In this document: positions 11,646 to 23,654 of the stretch, one piece after another | Position numbering within the stretch: the stretch's first letter is position 1 | How the letters are laid out: every line of letters starts with the position of its first letter | Assembly: GCF_001659605.2 (NCBI RefSeq) | Contig: NC_035174.2 | Coordinates: forward strand, 3,102,389-3,166,388 | DNA from: Manihot esculenta | Taxonomy: Eukaryota > Streptophyta > Magnoliopsida > Malpighiales > Euphorbiaceae | Direction of reading: 5' to 3' | DNA length: 64,000 bases | Notes under the pieces: generated by a model | The model's input: only the letters and a program-made list of their open reading frames with translations | Told to the model about the DNA's origin: nothing | Database searches by the model: none | Program-made: the position numbers and the translations under genes

Positions 11646-14600
11646 TTACCCGAAAATCAAGAACGACGAACAGAGTGCTATCAGCAGGGAGCTAAACACC
11701 AGTGATTTGCTAGCCAGAATGAATGCAGCAGATAACTGAATTGGATCCCTGAAGCAAAAGAGAGCAGTATTAGCTATGTCACAAACAACAGAGTGTAAAG
11801 TAAGAACGGTCTTCAGAAGATACTTCTGCAAGCCTTGAAGGGCGCCACAATATCTAACATTAGCAGGCGGACCCATCTCTGTTTCACCGTTTTCCTCAGG
11901 ATTGATGATTCTCATATAAGTTTCATGGCCAAGATACCACCTATCAAGGTTTTCCACTCTAAGATTCCATACTCCAACATTGTCCAGAGACACAAGGACT
12001 GCTGTCCATCCCCCAGGGTAAACCTACGAAAACAAAAGCAGCGGACTAAATGGAAAAGTCAACAAAAGCAAGGCAAATCCTTTTGACAAGCTAATTGAAC
12101 AAAGCTTTTATTAAGAAAGAAATCTGTATCTTTAATGTCAATGGTGCAGAAACCATGAATTGTACCCATAATTTTGCGCAATTATCTTGTCGTAAGCTTA
12201 TGATAAAAATCTAAGCAATTTCCACATCCTGAGGTAAATAGTAAAACAGATGCTTCCAATGGATAAACCAACCTCTACTGTACAGCGAAAAATAGCATCC
12301 CAGTTATTATATGAACTATTTTTATCCTCAGTCCAAATCCCCCAGTCCATCCTGCATTTGCATAACCAGGTCATTTAAATTGGTCACAAGTCAAGAAGCA
12401 ATTTAAGAAGGGGTTATGTAGAGACTCTTACGCAACCACAAAAAATGAATAACCATCCATGTGAAAGCTCAGCATCTTGGTGTCGTTGTTCTGCAATATG
12501 ACCTGGATAAAACTCTTATACGTGGCATTAATGACAGATATGTCCATCCGGGGAGGCCTATTAAGTGGCTTATTGGGAAAATCAAGCTTGTAAGCTCCCG
12601 TCACATTGTGCAAGTCAGCAAGCCTGATTGGTGTATCAGGATTGACAAATGATATGCCATTCACTGTGGCGCGTTGCTTTCCTCCAATGGTGACTGGTGG
12701 TAAGCTCCTTAACACATATGTCCCAGTGATATTGATTTGACCATAGTGAAAAGATCCCTGTGGATTAGGGCGAGCTCCACTTGCAGTTGTATTTTGCCTA
12801 ATCCACGTGAAAATGAAAACATATTGTTGATGGAATTATCATTGTACGCTTGACTTTACTAAAATCAAAATCAAGAATGAAAGAGAATTTCTATGGGACA
12901 ATAGCTGCTGCCACACTACTCATATGCATCAATGCATGAAGCACAAACAGATTTCCCTTCTAGGATTATCAGATGGGAGAATGGAGATATCTTCCCCTTT
13001 TTGAGGCAAATGTAAATAGTTTTCTCCTGATTATTTTTCAAACATTCTGAAAGACATGTCTGTTCCCATTCATCATCATCATCAAAATGAACAAATACAC
13101 AAATTTCTAAACAGAAATATAGGTAACTCATAATAGAGGAGCATATCTCAAAGGTCATTATGGATTTTTCATATTTTAAATGAAAACAAGTTCTTTCATG
13201 TGAAATAGCTATTCAGATGCAATAGTATCATAACTATATACTAACATGCCTAAGACTGCAAATAGCGACATATCTGAATTCTGAATAAGCAGAAATAGTG
13301 AAATCAAGTTCTCAAAATTTCCAAGAACTAACTTGATGGATCTTGGCTGATTCATTGCTGCCCACGGGTAATAAATATCATTTGGTGCCTCTGGAAGAGG
13401 ACCTGATACTGGTCCTTTAGAATTGGAATAATGCAAGACTGCAACGCCTGTGACTCTTTGCCAAAGTGATTCATTCACAAAACGAGCACTTGCCACAATG
13501 TAATAATCAGAAGTTGCATTCTGATCCATGGTAACCAAAAAAGAATAGGACTGACCAACATGAATGTCAAAGCTAGAATAATTTTGTTGGGATGTATAAT
13601 ATCCCTCTGTTTCGACTAGAAGTAGGTTGTGACCCTGGATTCTAAAGTTCAAACTAGTTGAAGTCCCAACATTGTGCAGTCGCAGTCTATAAGTTTTGCC
13701 TGCAAAACAAGTACTTTTGCTAATTAAAACTTCAAACAGTTGAACCTATATTCCAACATTTTGCACTCAGTCATTGTGAAGGTATTCAAAAGAAAATCAC
13801 TCAGAACATTTGCTTCTTTTTTTTGGCACAGTTTGAACACATATTCATCTGATAAAATGATATCACCATCAGAATCAACAAAATAAACGACTAGGAAATT
13901 CATCCACCACTAATCAATACGGCAGCTGCTAGTAAATCAAATATGTTAATGGAAGGGGTCAGGCAAACTGGACTCAAGTGCGAGGGAAAAACACATTGAA
14001 ATGTGATTAACACTGCTTCAAATGCTTCCAGCAATCATGCAATGAATATCATTACCTGGATCAACTTGAATAGTTTCATACTCAATACCATCAGTTACAA
14101 GTGTGGTGTTGTATCTGTAAGGTCCCTTCCCATTTATTAGAACTCCATCTGGCATGCCAAGGTCATCTCCAGAGTCAAGGGCAGTTCTCAGTGCCTGAAG
14201 TTGCCATTAAAGCCACAACTGGAATTCAGTACTGCATATCATCAAAGTTCATGATAAAATATCAACTCCAAAACAAAACTAACCGTATGATTTTGTGTGT
14301 ACCAATCACCAATCATAAGGATAATATCCCCATCCGGCTGCGGAAATGGAATTGGGACAATTTCTCGATTATTAACGATAAAGGGACCAAAACCACCAGA
14401 TGCTCTTTGAAGATTGAGGGATGGAAAGTAAAAAAAGCTTCCAATCTGATCCTTGGTTTGAAAACTATAAGTAAAATTCATTTTGGGAGGTAGTGGACAA
14501 TTTGTGCCACGAACACCATCCTGCCATGCATTATGCCGCAATTGGATTCCAGGCCTGGCAAAAGTCATACCCATCCATCACAAATTTCTTCAAAGTAACT

Positions 14601-15701
14601 CTTCCTGAAAAATTATTGCAAGAAGAGGAGGATGAAAACAAATTAACAGTGAGAATAAGAAAACCTACCATGTCATTAGGAGATTTTCATCCAAGTCATT
14701 CCATACATTAACAATGACAATGTAGTTAGTTGTAGCATTAATAACAGGACCGGGAAACTTTCCGTTAACCGCTATAACCTGCAATCATAAGTAAACAAAG
14801 AAGTAAAATTGTTGAAACTACAGCCTGTAACACACCATCAGTTTCTGCTAAAGCAAAACAAACCCTTTGAATATTGCAGGGAGAAAATAAATAAAAAGAC
14901 GAGAAAACATATATTCATGTAACCCACTAATGCATAATCATATCACATTTGAACAATCTGACTATACTGGCAAAACTAATACGATGAAGAGATCCATAAT
15001 TCCTCTATCAGAACAAAAAAAAAAAACTTGGAAAATAAAAACCGTGTATAAACGAAGATGAAGCTACAAAAATGTAATGTAATCTCTCAAAAATCCCCAG
15101 TGCTTCTCGTCGCTGCAATATTCAAAACACCCAAATACCGAACCAAAACGTGCAAGTCTATCAACTATGAGGAAGAAAACGCAGGACTCGTGCAGGAAAT
15201 TGTCAATAAGACAATAACAGCATCATTTGATGCTAATCAGCAATACCCAAATCCAACTTAGCGCTACAAATACGTAAAGAGAAACCATGTGTTAACAAGT
15301 TCGGCTTTAATATCCTTCGATTACAGAAAAACCCACAATGCTCAGGAAACATCAACAGGCTATTACTCGGGAATTCCTTATGAGAAACGGAGACTACGTA
15401 AAAAAAATGTGCTCACCCAGCAGCATTTTCAATAGGACGAAAGCAAAATTCATGTTCATACACTGACATACTCCAAGGAAACCCATACAAACAAAAGCAA
15501 ACAAACAAACAAACAAAGACAGAAATGAAGCAAGCAGAGAGAAGGAGAATAAGATATAACCTGCTGAGGAACACCAAGAGGAGAAGCAGTGATGTAAGAA
15601 AGTCTAAATTCATAGGAAACTGAAGGGTCTCCTGCGAAACAGAGGGTGGTAAACAAAGCAAAGCGAGTCAAAAGAAACAGAGAGAAGCGAAACAGAGCCA
15701 T
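11646..15701 (-). CDS. SKS: SKU5-similar (SKS) GPI-anchored multicopper-oxidase-like protein
   Basis: Nine exons in transcription order: 15701-15561, 14778-14669, 14554-14284, 14194-14056, 13699-13333, 12797-12432, 12351-12273, 12023-11824, 11748-11646; frame is kept throughout, giving 591 residues. The SKU5 family acts at the plasma membrane and cell wall in directional growth. The signal peptide (MALFRFSLFLLTRFALF) is followed by three cupredoxin domains: VIAVNGKFPGP and WPGIQLRHNAWQDG in the first, many N-glycosylation sites in the second, SFHMDGYSFFVVAMDWGIW in the third. The copper-ligand histidine clusters of true laccases and ascorbate oxidases are missing, as is typical for SKS proteins, so oxidase activity is unlikely. 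The C-terminal exon is a hydrophobic GPI-anchor signal (SLLIALCSSFLIFG). The last intron (11749-11823) is 75 bases and open in frame. Confidence 0.95.
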
Positions 15702-18365
15702 GGAGAATATGGATTTTTTGAGTTCAATAGGATTCCAATTTCAGGTCGCTGCTTGAAGAAATTTATATGATGATTTCACATAGTAGAGAAATGAGAGTAA
15801 CGTGAGAATGAGAAAGAAGTTGGGTTGGTTTTATGTACATGAGAATATATAGAGTTGTTTTTGTTTTTGTTTGTTTAGTGAGAAAGCAGCAAATCACAGG
15901 TCAGTCAGTCACCTATACATTTCAATTTCAGCATAATTTGTAGCCGGATTGTACGCGTCCAATACTGGTTACGCGCTGAACCGGTTCTGCCGTGATTCTT
16001 ACATTGTGGCACTGAGAAAATTGTTACAAAGAAGATATTTGTCTATGAATAATAATATTACACGATAATTATTACAATATTTATATAAAAATAAATAAGA
16101 TTTTTATTCTGTCGTTACGCAGTTCTTTTGAAGTTTTAGGGTTTTACTCTTTCTTTCTTACTGATAAAATGTTTTTTTCTGAATAAAACTTTTTAAAATT
16201 ATTTTTTATTACATTGTTCACAATACCGGATGCCCCGGTGGAATATGAAGGTGAGGACAAGCGAGAGCCAGGGCCAGCAAGAAATGCACAATTCTTTAAC
16301 GGAATTTCTCTCTCTTCTGTTTACGTTCTGATCGTTCTCCCTGAGAAAGCCAGATGCACAGTCCTTGGGGGCCCCACACTCAGAATGTTCCCCAGCGCAA
16401 GATTTAAATAAGGCTTCATTCTTCAACAAATTCGATTATTTATGGTGACTTAAAAACATAAATATATAGATTATATATATTTTTTATATTAAGTCCACTT
16501 AATACATAATTACAATAAGACAACATAGTCCAGCAAAGTGATGTTTGAGGCATCAATTTATAATTAGGTGTTATGGATATATACTTGAAATACAATTAAT
16601 GATTTTGAGTTTGTTTTTTGGGGGGGTTAATTACAACAGATTCATCCAACAGATCCCAATCATAAAGTTGTATATTTCTGTTTGTATTACTATTATTACT
16701 TTCAAACAATTTTGCATAATAAAAAATATTTTTTATAGCATGTTTTTCTGTTTATTTTGATAGCAACAGCTCCTCCGTTTTTCCTTGGAGACGAAGGAGG
16801 CTTTTGCTTCATTGTATTTTCATAAATTTCAACCGGGTGATGATGATTAATAGAAACACCCACAGAAACGTTCTAAGTCAACTTATACAAGTTTATTTTA
16901 CTTGCAATAAAATCTATCTTCAATATAAGTAATCCGCATTAAGATTTAAAAAAATAATTTAAATTTAATTTGATGTCAATAGAACACCAAACAAGGCCTC
17001 AGATATTTGCGTCTGTAAATGGAATAGAGCTATTGTCCATAAAACAGTTTTGCAATTGGCTGCAGCGTTAGCATTAGCATTAGCATTAGCATTAGCATTG
17101 ATCCTACCAACCACTGCAAAGTATTCAAATACCAACTCAATTAGAATCTGCTGTTCTTTAATATCAAATTCATGGAAATCCGCCAGGCTTTAATTTATTA
17201 TCTAATTTACTAATAATAATAATAAAACAGACTTCCTTTAATATCAGTCCAATTTCGGACTGAAACGGCTATTAAATTCTATTTATAAATGAGTATTGAG
17301 TGGTTTAATTGGTTGATCAAATCAAGATTAGAGACTAGAGAAGATTAAAATATAAAAAAATTCCTCGTATAAGAACTTGCTCAGTGGCAAATCGTTAATA
17401 TGGTAATTTTTTTATCATGCTAGTATTAGTGTTTTTAAAACTCATCAAAAGTGATTAGGTCATCTCAAATGGTAAGAGAGTCAAATTCAGCATCTCTGAG
17501 TGTCATTAGCAAACTCAATTAGTCAGCGTCTGGCGAGTTCATAAGTAAAGGAGGCACCAAATAAATCTTCCTCGGGGAAGGCATATACTTCTGTCTATAC
17601 CCAGAGAAAATTATATACATTTTCTGCAAAGCAATGAAAAATTATTCATGAGTAGAATAGCATAGGGATTTGAAAGCTTTTTCAGCACATTGAGGCGCCC
17701 AACAAATGTTCAGAGTCTGATCTCTGATGTGAACCCTATTCCTTACAACATGCACCAAACAATTTGCTAAGCCCAAAGTGAACCTTAAAGAAAAAAAAAA
17801 TCCATTTGTTAAAAGCATGACTGAGGCCCAACCCATTTCTAAGCCGTTTAAGTATAAATTATAAATTCCGTGAAAAGAAAGTGGGCTAGACCAGCAAATC
17901 CAAATAACATCAAGACAGAGCTAAGCTATCTTTTCAATTTTCAATTTTGAATTTTCATCCCATAATCCTGAAGCTAATGTTATTGCATATAGACTTGTAA
18001 AGTAACACTAAATAATAAAAGAAAACAGAATTATATATTTAAAAGAATAAACAAATGTTTTTATAATTCTGTGCAATCCCACTGACCACAAATGTCAATA
18101 AACCGACATGCTAAAAGCAATTTAATGAAAATCAAAGAAATGGATTTACAATTTGAGACAAAGAAGCTTTGAGCAGTAGTAATCTAATTACGCAGGATTC
18201 TAGTGACTATAAAGGAAAGTCTCCTGCAAAACTCTGCTTCAATAAAACTTGGGTGGTATTTCCTAAGAAACCAAAAACAACATTTCTGCTTTCTTATCAT
18301 ATGATGTATGTCGCCAAAGTCATATTCTCTTCTTTACATATTATTTGCAAATCACATAACGCGCT
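15702..18365. other. Intergenic region without a supported gene
   Basis: This contains the SKS promoter (15,702 to about 16,000). An unassigned open stretch lies at 16,199-16,429. A TTAGCA microsatellite is at 17,068-17,099. AT-rich DNA fills the rest. The right end includes the TPP 3' UTR. Frames at 17,642-17,836 and 18,169-18,514 look accidental. Confidence 0.4.
17068..17099. repeat. (TTAGCA)5 microsatellite
   Basis: Five perfect copies of the hexamer ttagca in a row. It is a simple repeat and likely polymorphic in length. Confidence 0.9.
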
Positions 18366-20461
18366 TCACTTCTTCCACATCACAAGATACTCCAGGAACT
18401 CCATCACCTATCCAAAACAATTGCTATATTACATTAATATTTTCTCAGAAAACAACATGTAACAAAGCATTCACAGTTCATAGTCATACCTCTGATGGGT
18501 CCCTAAGAGAGTAAAATGCATTGGTCTCCTTGGGCACTGGTGATACTAAAATACCCAAACCACAGTTCCTTTCTCTCAAAACCTGTTGCAAATCATCAAG
18601 ATAGAAAATACTATCAGAGTTTGCATCACTTGTGCAACTTGTAAATATCGGATGTTACCTTAAAAGCATCTTCATCTGTTCGGTCATCTCCAACATAAAT
18701 TGGAAGCACGTCATCACAATTGCTTAGACCTGAAAACACACTTCCCATCTTTGTTAACACAGTATGAAAGATGAAACTTGAGATTCAACAAGGAAATCAA
18801 GAGTTACTTACCAAGTGATTCTAGCAGAAACGTCACAGCCTTCCCCTTATTCCAATTGATCACAGGTCGGACCTCTAAAACCTAATTCCATTTTAGCAGA
18901 AGATAACATAAAGATATTAATTTTCCATGAAGCAAAAACTACAGCATTTTAACACACTAAAATTCTCAAAAATTACCATCCTCCCATGAGTCAATCGCAG
19001 GCGTGGATAGTTCTTTATGACATCATATACACACTGTGCAACTGATTTCCAACTCTACAAAAAAATTTAGGAAATAAATTCAAGAAATTAGAAATTGAAA
19101 GGCAACTGATTTTCTGCTGTGTCAAATGATACTATAGAATCAATAAATTAATAAGTCAAGATCTGATGCACTACCTTATCATCTACATTACGGTAATGTA
19201 CAGATACACAGAACTTGTTGTTTTCAACTTTCACTCCTTTAATATATTTTGTATTCTCAACAAGAGAACTATAAACCTACACAAATCAACATATCAAGAT
19301 GGTAAATTTAAAAAATTAAAATAAAGAATAAACTTTATTTCTGAAAGCAATGATTCATGGGTTCTGGAACTGAAGAAATTTATATACCTCATCAATCATG
19401 GGTAAAAATTCACTAGCTGGTTGGAACAAATTAACTTCCTTGCCCTACATTTTGAAGAAATCAAATCAAAGAAATATGTTTAATAACACAGAAAACACCA
19501 CGCATGTGTTTAGATGGAGAGAAGGTTGTACAGGGCTCTACCTGCTCGTCAGTAGACCTCACACTATTTGGCTGGTCATCAGATATATATTGTCTAACAG
19601 GTCCCATTATGTCCATCCCATGACTACCCGCATAATAGAGTTCTTTTAGTCCTACAAACTCGTGCACCTGAATCAAAAAATATTTAAAAAAAAAAAAAAA
19701 AACAGCAAAGAAGCGATTAACATATAGAACTTCAAAATTCAATGTAGTTAAATTGCTTTAGAAGAAGAAAGTTAATTGCCTTATCACGGCTTCTCCCACT
19801 TATTATTGCTGTTGGGAAACATTTTGCTACCTTCTCTACAGCAGATCGCATCTAAAGAAACCAAGATCACAGTTAATACTAGACACGAGAATCACTGCAA
19901 CTTTGTTGTCACTATATATATAGGTGAAAAAAAAAATCTTACAGCATCAGACATGAAGGCACGATCAGGGTTGTCAACAATTGGTGAAAGAGTCCCATCG
20001 TAATCTAGAAACAATGCTATTCTCTTGCCTTTTGCAAAGTTTGCAATTTGCTCAAAAGATGCAATTGCTGATGGATACTTAAGCTGTGCATAAACCAGAG
20101 AAAGGTTCAGATGGCCACATATTAAAAATCTAACAAATTTCAAACCTAACCTACAGGTCAATTCATGAAGAGGAAAATATACCGTCCAGGTGGCATAAGC
20201 AACATCATTGTCAGCTGAGGCATTCTCTTTGGTTATCCTCTTGTGAGTAGGGGATGAGGATTTCATGGCGTCAAGCCAGCTACTCGAGCGAACATCATCC
20301 AGTACTCCAGTTTTCTTCCAAGGGATAGTTAGAAATAAATTTGACGAAAAAGCAGTTCCAGGAGAGTATGGCAACAGACTGGAGTGCACGCCCAATCTTG
20401 ATTTGCTTATGGGTGCAGGGTCAGTGAGAACAGGAGCAGTGTGATTCGATTTAAGGTCCAT
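18366..20461 (-). CDS. TPP: Trehalose-6-phosphate phosphatase
   Basis: Eleven exons in transcription order: 20461-20183, 20083-19943, 19851-19780, 19667-19542, 19444-19388, 19276-19175, 19054-18977, 18881-18812, 18729-18659, 18582-18490, 18407-18366; 376 residues, normal for plant TPPs. It converts trehalose-6-phosphate to trehalose, lowering the sugar-status signal T6P. HAD-superfamily motifs are intact: [12 protein letters not shown] (nucleophile Asp at about 120), SGRSRDK, GSHGMDI, KGKAV, and [12 protein letters not shown] (metal-binding acids at about 323-329). The variable N-terminal arm of about 95 residues is typical of the plant family. The donor after exon 3 reads AAG|GCAATT, so that intron (19,668-19,779) is of the GC-AG class. 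The 5' leader is long and probably has a large intron. Which Arabidopsis member (TPPA-J) is orthologous cannot be decided here. Confidence 0.97.
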
Positions 20462-23038
20462 TTGATCCAGACTTCTAAAGCAATTTAAGGTAGACGAATG
20501 AGGTAAAAGTTTACAGCAGACAATCCTTTTGAATGAGAAGCACTAATATCGTATATATCTTCACCCAACCCTTTTATCAATGAAAAACCACCTCTTCAAA
20601 GTGTTCTTATCACTGCTAGTTGGCAAGCAGTCCATCAAGCACGGAAGTCCTGACCACTGATGGTCATAAAAAGCACTCAACAAGGATATAATGAAATTCA
20701 GTATAACAAAACATAGAAGTGAACCTAAATTTAATTTACCTGGAAGTTGTCATCTTTTTAGCCACAGTGTATATATTAGATGATAGAACTATGCAAACAA
20801 ATGTTCGAAGAACGGAGTTTCTTTTAAATCAGACTCGTTAGAAATCTTCAACCTCCTGCAAGAATGGTCGAACAGTTGAGTAATGCACTCCAAAAATAAA
20901 AAAAGCACCTGGAACCAGAATGTAGCATACAGAGATATCCACTAAACGATGACTGCTGGCCTTAAAATGATCACTGAAAACTACTAATAAAGAAAATTGG
21001 GCTTTCACAGCGCTGATATAGCAAATAACAGGAATCTCTCAATCAAGATGCAGAAAATCAATGAGAGACTGACCATCAAGACCATTAAGTTTAAACTGAT
21101 TTGAGCTCCCTCTTTCCTTTTAAGTTGAAATAAATTAAAATTTTTACTACGTGCTGTTAAAGCATTATCTTCCAACCTTTTCTGCATCAGAAAAAAATTT
21201 CACACACAAAGGAATAAGAAATGAAAATCAAGTACCCAAAGCCTTAAACTCTAAAAAACATTTGAGTGAATTAAGGTCAACTAGAAAACATCGAACAAAT
21301 TGATGAACATATCAGCTCAATATTTGTCAATATATTAGTGACGGCCTAGAAAAACATGAATTTTAAAAAGCACTGTATAAATGAAAAAACTGACATTATT
21401 AAGTGGCACAAGTAATTTGCAACATATATTAGCAGTTTCAATATTTATATTTTAAAATCTCAGAACTATTTATCTTAACAGTACCCTAACAAAAAGAAAC
21501 ACAGATGATTATCCTAAAAAATATTGGAAAGAAGAATAGGAAGAAGAGGAAAAAAAAAAAGGAGGTCCACGCTTGCAGGGAAGAAAAGTTTAAACTCCTC
21601 TTTTCTAGCGAAGAAACGGAGAAAAACTGTAAATCACCTAAAATATACAGAGTTTACATCTAGTAGAGAAAATATTAGCAATTACATAGTTGTGTATAAT
21701 AAAAAGCTATTCACGTTTTCGCATCCCCACCCACTGGAGACGAAGCACTACCACGAGTAACCACATATGATGGGCCTACATCAAGCATTGAATCTCTGGA
21801 CCCAACTCGTAAAGGAAAAAAAATAGTAATAATGAAAATATATAATTAAAGATGTCTCCATTGTATTGTTGCTATTATAAAAACGTGACCACCAACATCA
21901 AGTGAACAGAATATTTAAATAAACATAGGTGCATAGTTAGCTTTGTGCAACCAACAAATCAGAGCCAATTGTAGCACATAGCCAATGTAATTATGGTGAA
22001 ACTTACCTTCTTTTTTTTTTCTTTCCCCTCAACTTCTTCCTTTAAAGGGGAACTATATATGGTCAAGACTCAGGGTAACAATTTTGAAAAACTCAAATAT
22101 TTTTGATATTCCACGATTTGAAAAGTATTTCTGGTAGCAAACTGGAAAAAAAAACGGACATTTGACCAGACGTTATTCAATAGCATTACAGTGCACAGTG
22201 GTTGACAAATGGTATGTTTTGAAAGGGGAATAATCCAAAAACATAACGTAAATTACATCATTGCCTACTCGGATACAGCTAGAGAAAAGCAGATTACAAT
22301 CAATATTAAACCGTATCGGTTCTTGCGGTTGGGGAAAAACTGAAAGAAAACTCAACTACCAATCATGAATCTATCGGTCAAACAAGAAAATCTGCTCTAT
22401 ATAACTAAATATCTAAAATACATGTTCCCAAAAAAAAAATGCCTAATATTTTGATGTTAGGAAAAATAACATGGAAATCGAATTTTTTCAAGAGGAAGAG
22501 CTATCCAAAATTTTCTAAACAGAAAAGCAGGGATTGCATAGAAAGTTAAGCATAAAGAAAATATGATAACAATAAAAGAGCTTAAGAGCTATACAAAAGT
22601 AAAATCGAAGAGAAAACCTTTTGGGGAAAATATTTAGAATCTTGAAGAAGAAGGAAATTTTGACGAACCTTTCTGGAGCTATAAAACAAAAGGAAAATCA
22701 AAATACGAATCCCCAAAGTAATCGTCAAAGAGCAGTGCAGCACCTTCATAACAACAATGCAAAAAATCAGCGATGGCAAGTAAACCAGATGAAGCCAAAG
22801 AAACGATTTGGTAGGCGAGAATCAATAGAAAACGAAAGTAACCTGTCAAGAACGATTCTTTCAATGCCTTAACACTTTTTCGAGCTGTTTCCCAGCAAAC
22901 AAACGCGAGAAGAGAGCAACAGAACAGCAAAGTAAAAGCCCAGGAAATTGCAGAGAATGAGAGCAAGAATCAAGCACCGAAAGCGAGAGGAGAGGAGAGG
23001 AGAGGAGAAGAGAAGGATGATCTAATGCAGCGACGGGA
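20462..23038 (-). other. 5' leader and leader intron(s) of the TPP gene
   Basis: No coding sequence was seen. At 22,855-23,010 the minus strand carries a CT-rich leader exon. It ends in a plausible donor at about 22,844 (TTGACAG|GTTACTTTC), with a (GGAGA)n run near its 5' end (about 22,985-23,005). A long leader intron down to near 20,470 is the simplest reading; there may be more than one. The TATA box just upstream supports a start near 23,010. Confidence 0.6.
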
Positions 23039-23039
23039 A

Positions 23040-23046
23040 TTTATAG
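23040..23046 (-). promoter_or_regulatory. TATA box of the TPP gene
   Basis: On the minus strand the sequence reads CTATAAATTCC, about 30 bases upstream of the CT-rich leader exon. Its spacing and orientation fit the TPP transcript. Confidence 0.6.
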
Positions 23047-23309
23047 TTTCGATTTTAACGAACGTGTTCAGCAAGGCAAACACGGCAAAGCACCGCAATT
23101 AAAAATCAAGCAGCAATGCCCCGACGAAAATATTTCTCGTGATTACACGCGCCAATTAATGCTCGATTAAATCCAGGACGCGCGTGGTTGAGATCTTTGT
23201 TTAATTTTGATTTGCCAGTAACTGAAAAGCATCCGTTTTTAATTTACAATAAAAAACAATTAAACTGCCAAACATAGTGGGACCCTGGGGATCTTATAAA
23301 CGACATTAG

Positions 23310-23654
23310 ACGTGGCATAAGAGACTTTGGCAGCCAAACCGCGTGGCGACACATATGAGTGAATCGAGGCTGACGTGGCCACGTTTCACGTGGGGACCCG
23401 CCGCTTAAGCGATGGGACCTAGGGCGGGTTGCAAAACGTGTCGTCCCTTTCAATGACAGAGTAACAACTGGGGTGATCGTCTGTGACCGTGGTTGTGGGA
23501 AAATATAACCAAAGAGCGGGCCCTACGTGGCAGATTCTTAGAAATAGTGAGTCCGGTAGTTTAAAAATTGTAGCCACACGATGAAGTGAGGTGGCTCGAG
23601 ATGGCAATCCGTGCTGCAATGCTGAGCAATGGCCACCGTACTAACATACGTGGC
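23310..23654 (-). promoter_or_regulatory. Cluster of ACGTG (ABRE/G-box) elements upstream of TPP
   Basis: Six ACGT-core sites lie in 345 bases: ACGTGGC at 23,310, ACGTGGC at 23,373, the perfect G-box CACGTG at 23,387, ACGTGTC at 23,436, ACGTGGC at 23,525 and ACGTGGC at 23,648. They lie about 270-610 bases upstream of the TATA box. ACGTGGC and ACGTGTC are textbook ABA-response elements bound by bZIP ABF/AREB factors. The cluster predicts ABA, drought or sugar-linked control of TPP; this is inferred. Confidence 0.7.

Noticed and set aside
11646..11993. Single uninterrupted 115-codon exon at the SKU5-like 3' end
   Set aside because: A GT-AG intron (11,749-11,823) with a good polypyrimidine acceptor fits the family's ending better; the unspliced reading is kept only as a possible retention form.
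22679..22966. 95-codon open frame on the minus strand in the TPP leader, resembling a secreted upstream peptide
   Set aside because: It starts with TTG, not ATG, and runs through the likely leader-exon donor (TTGACAG|GTTAC) into the intron.
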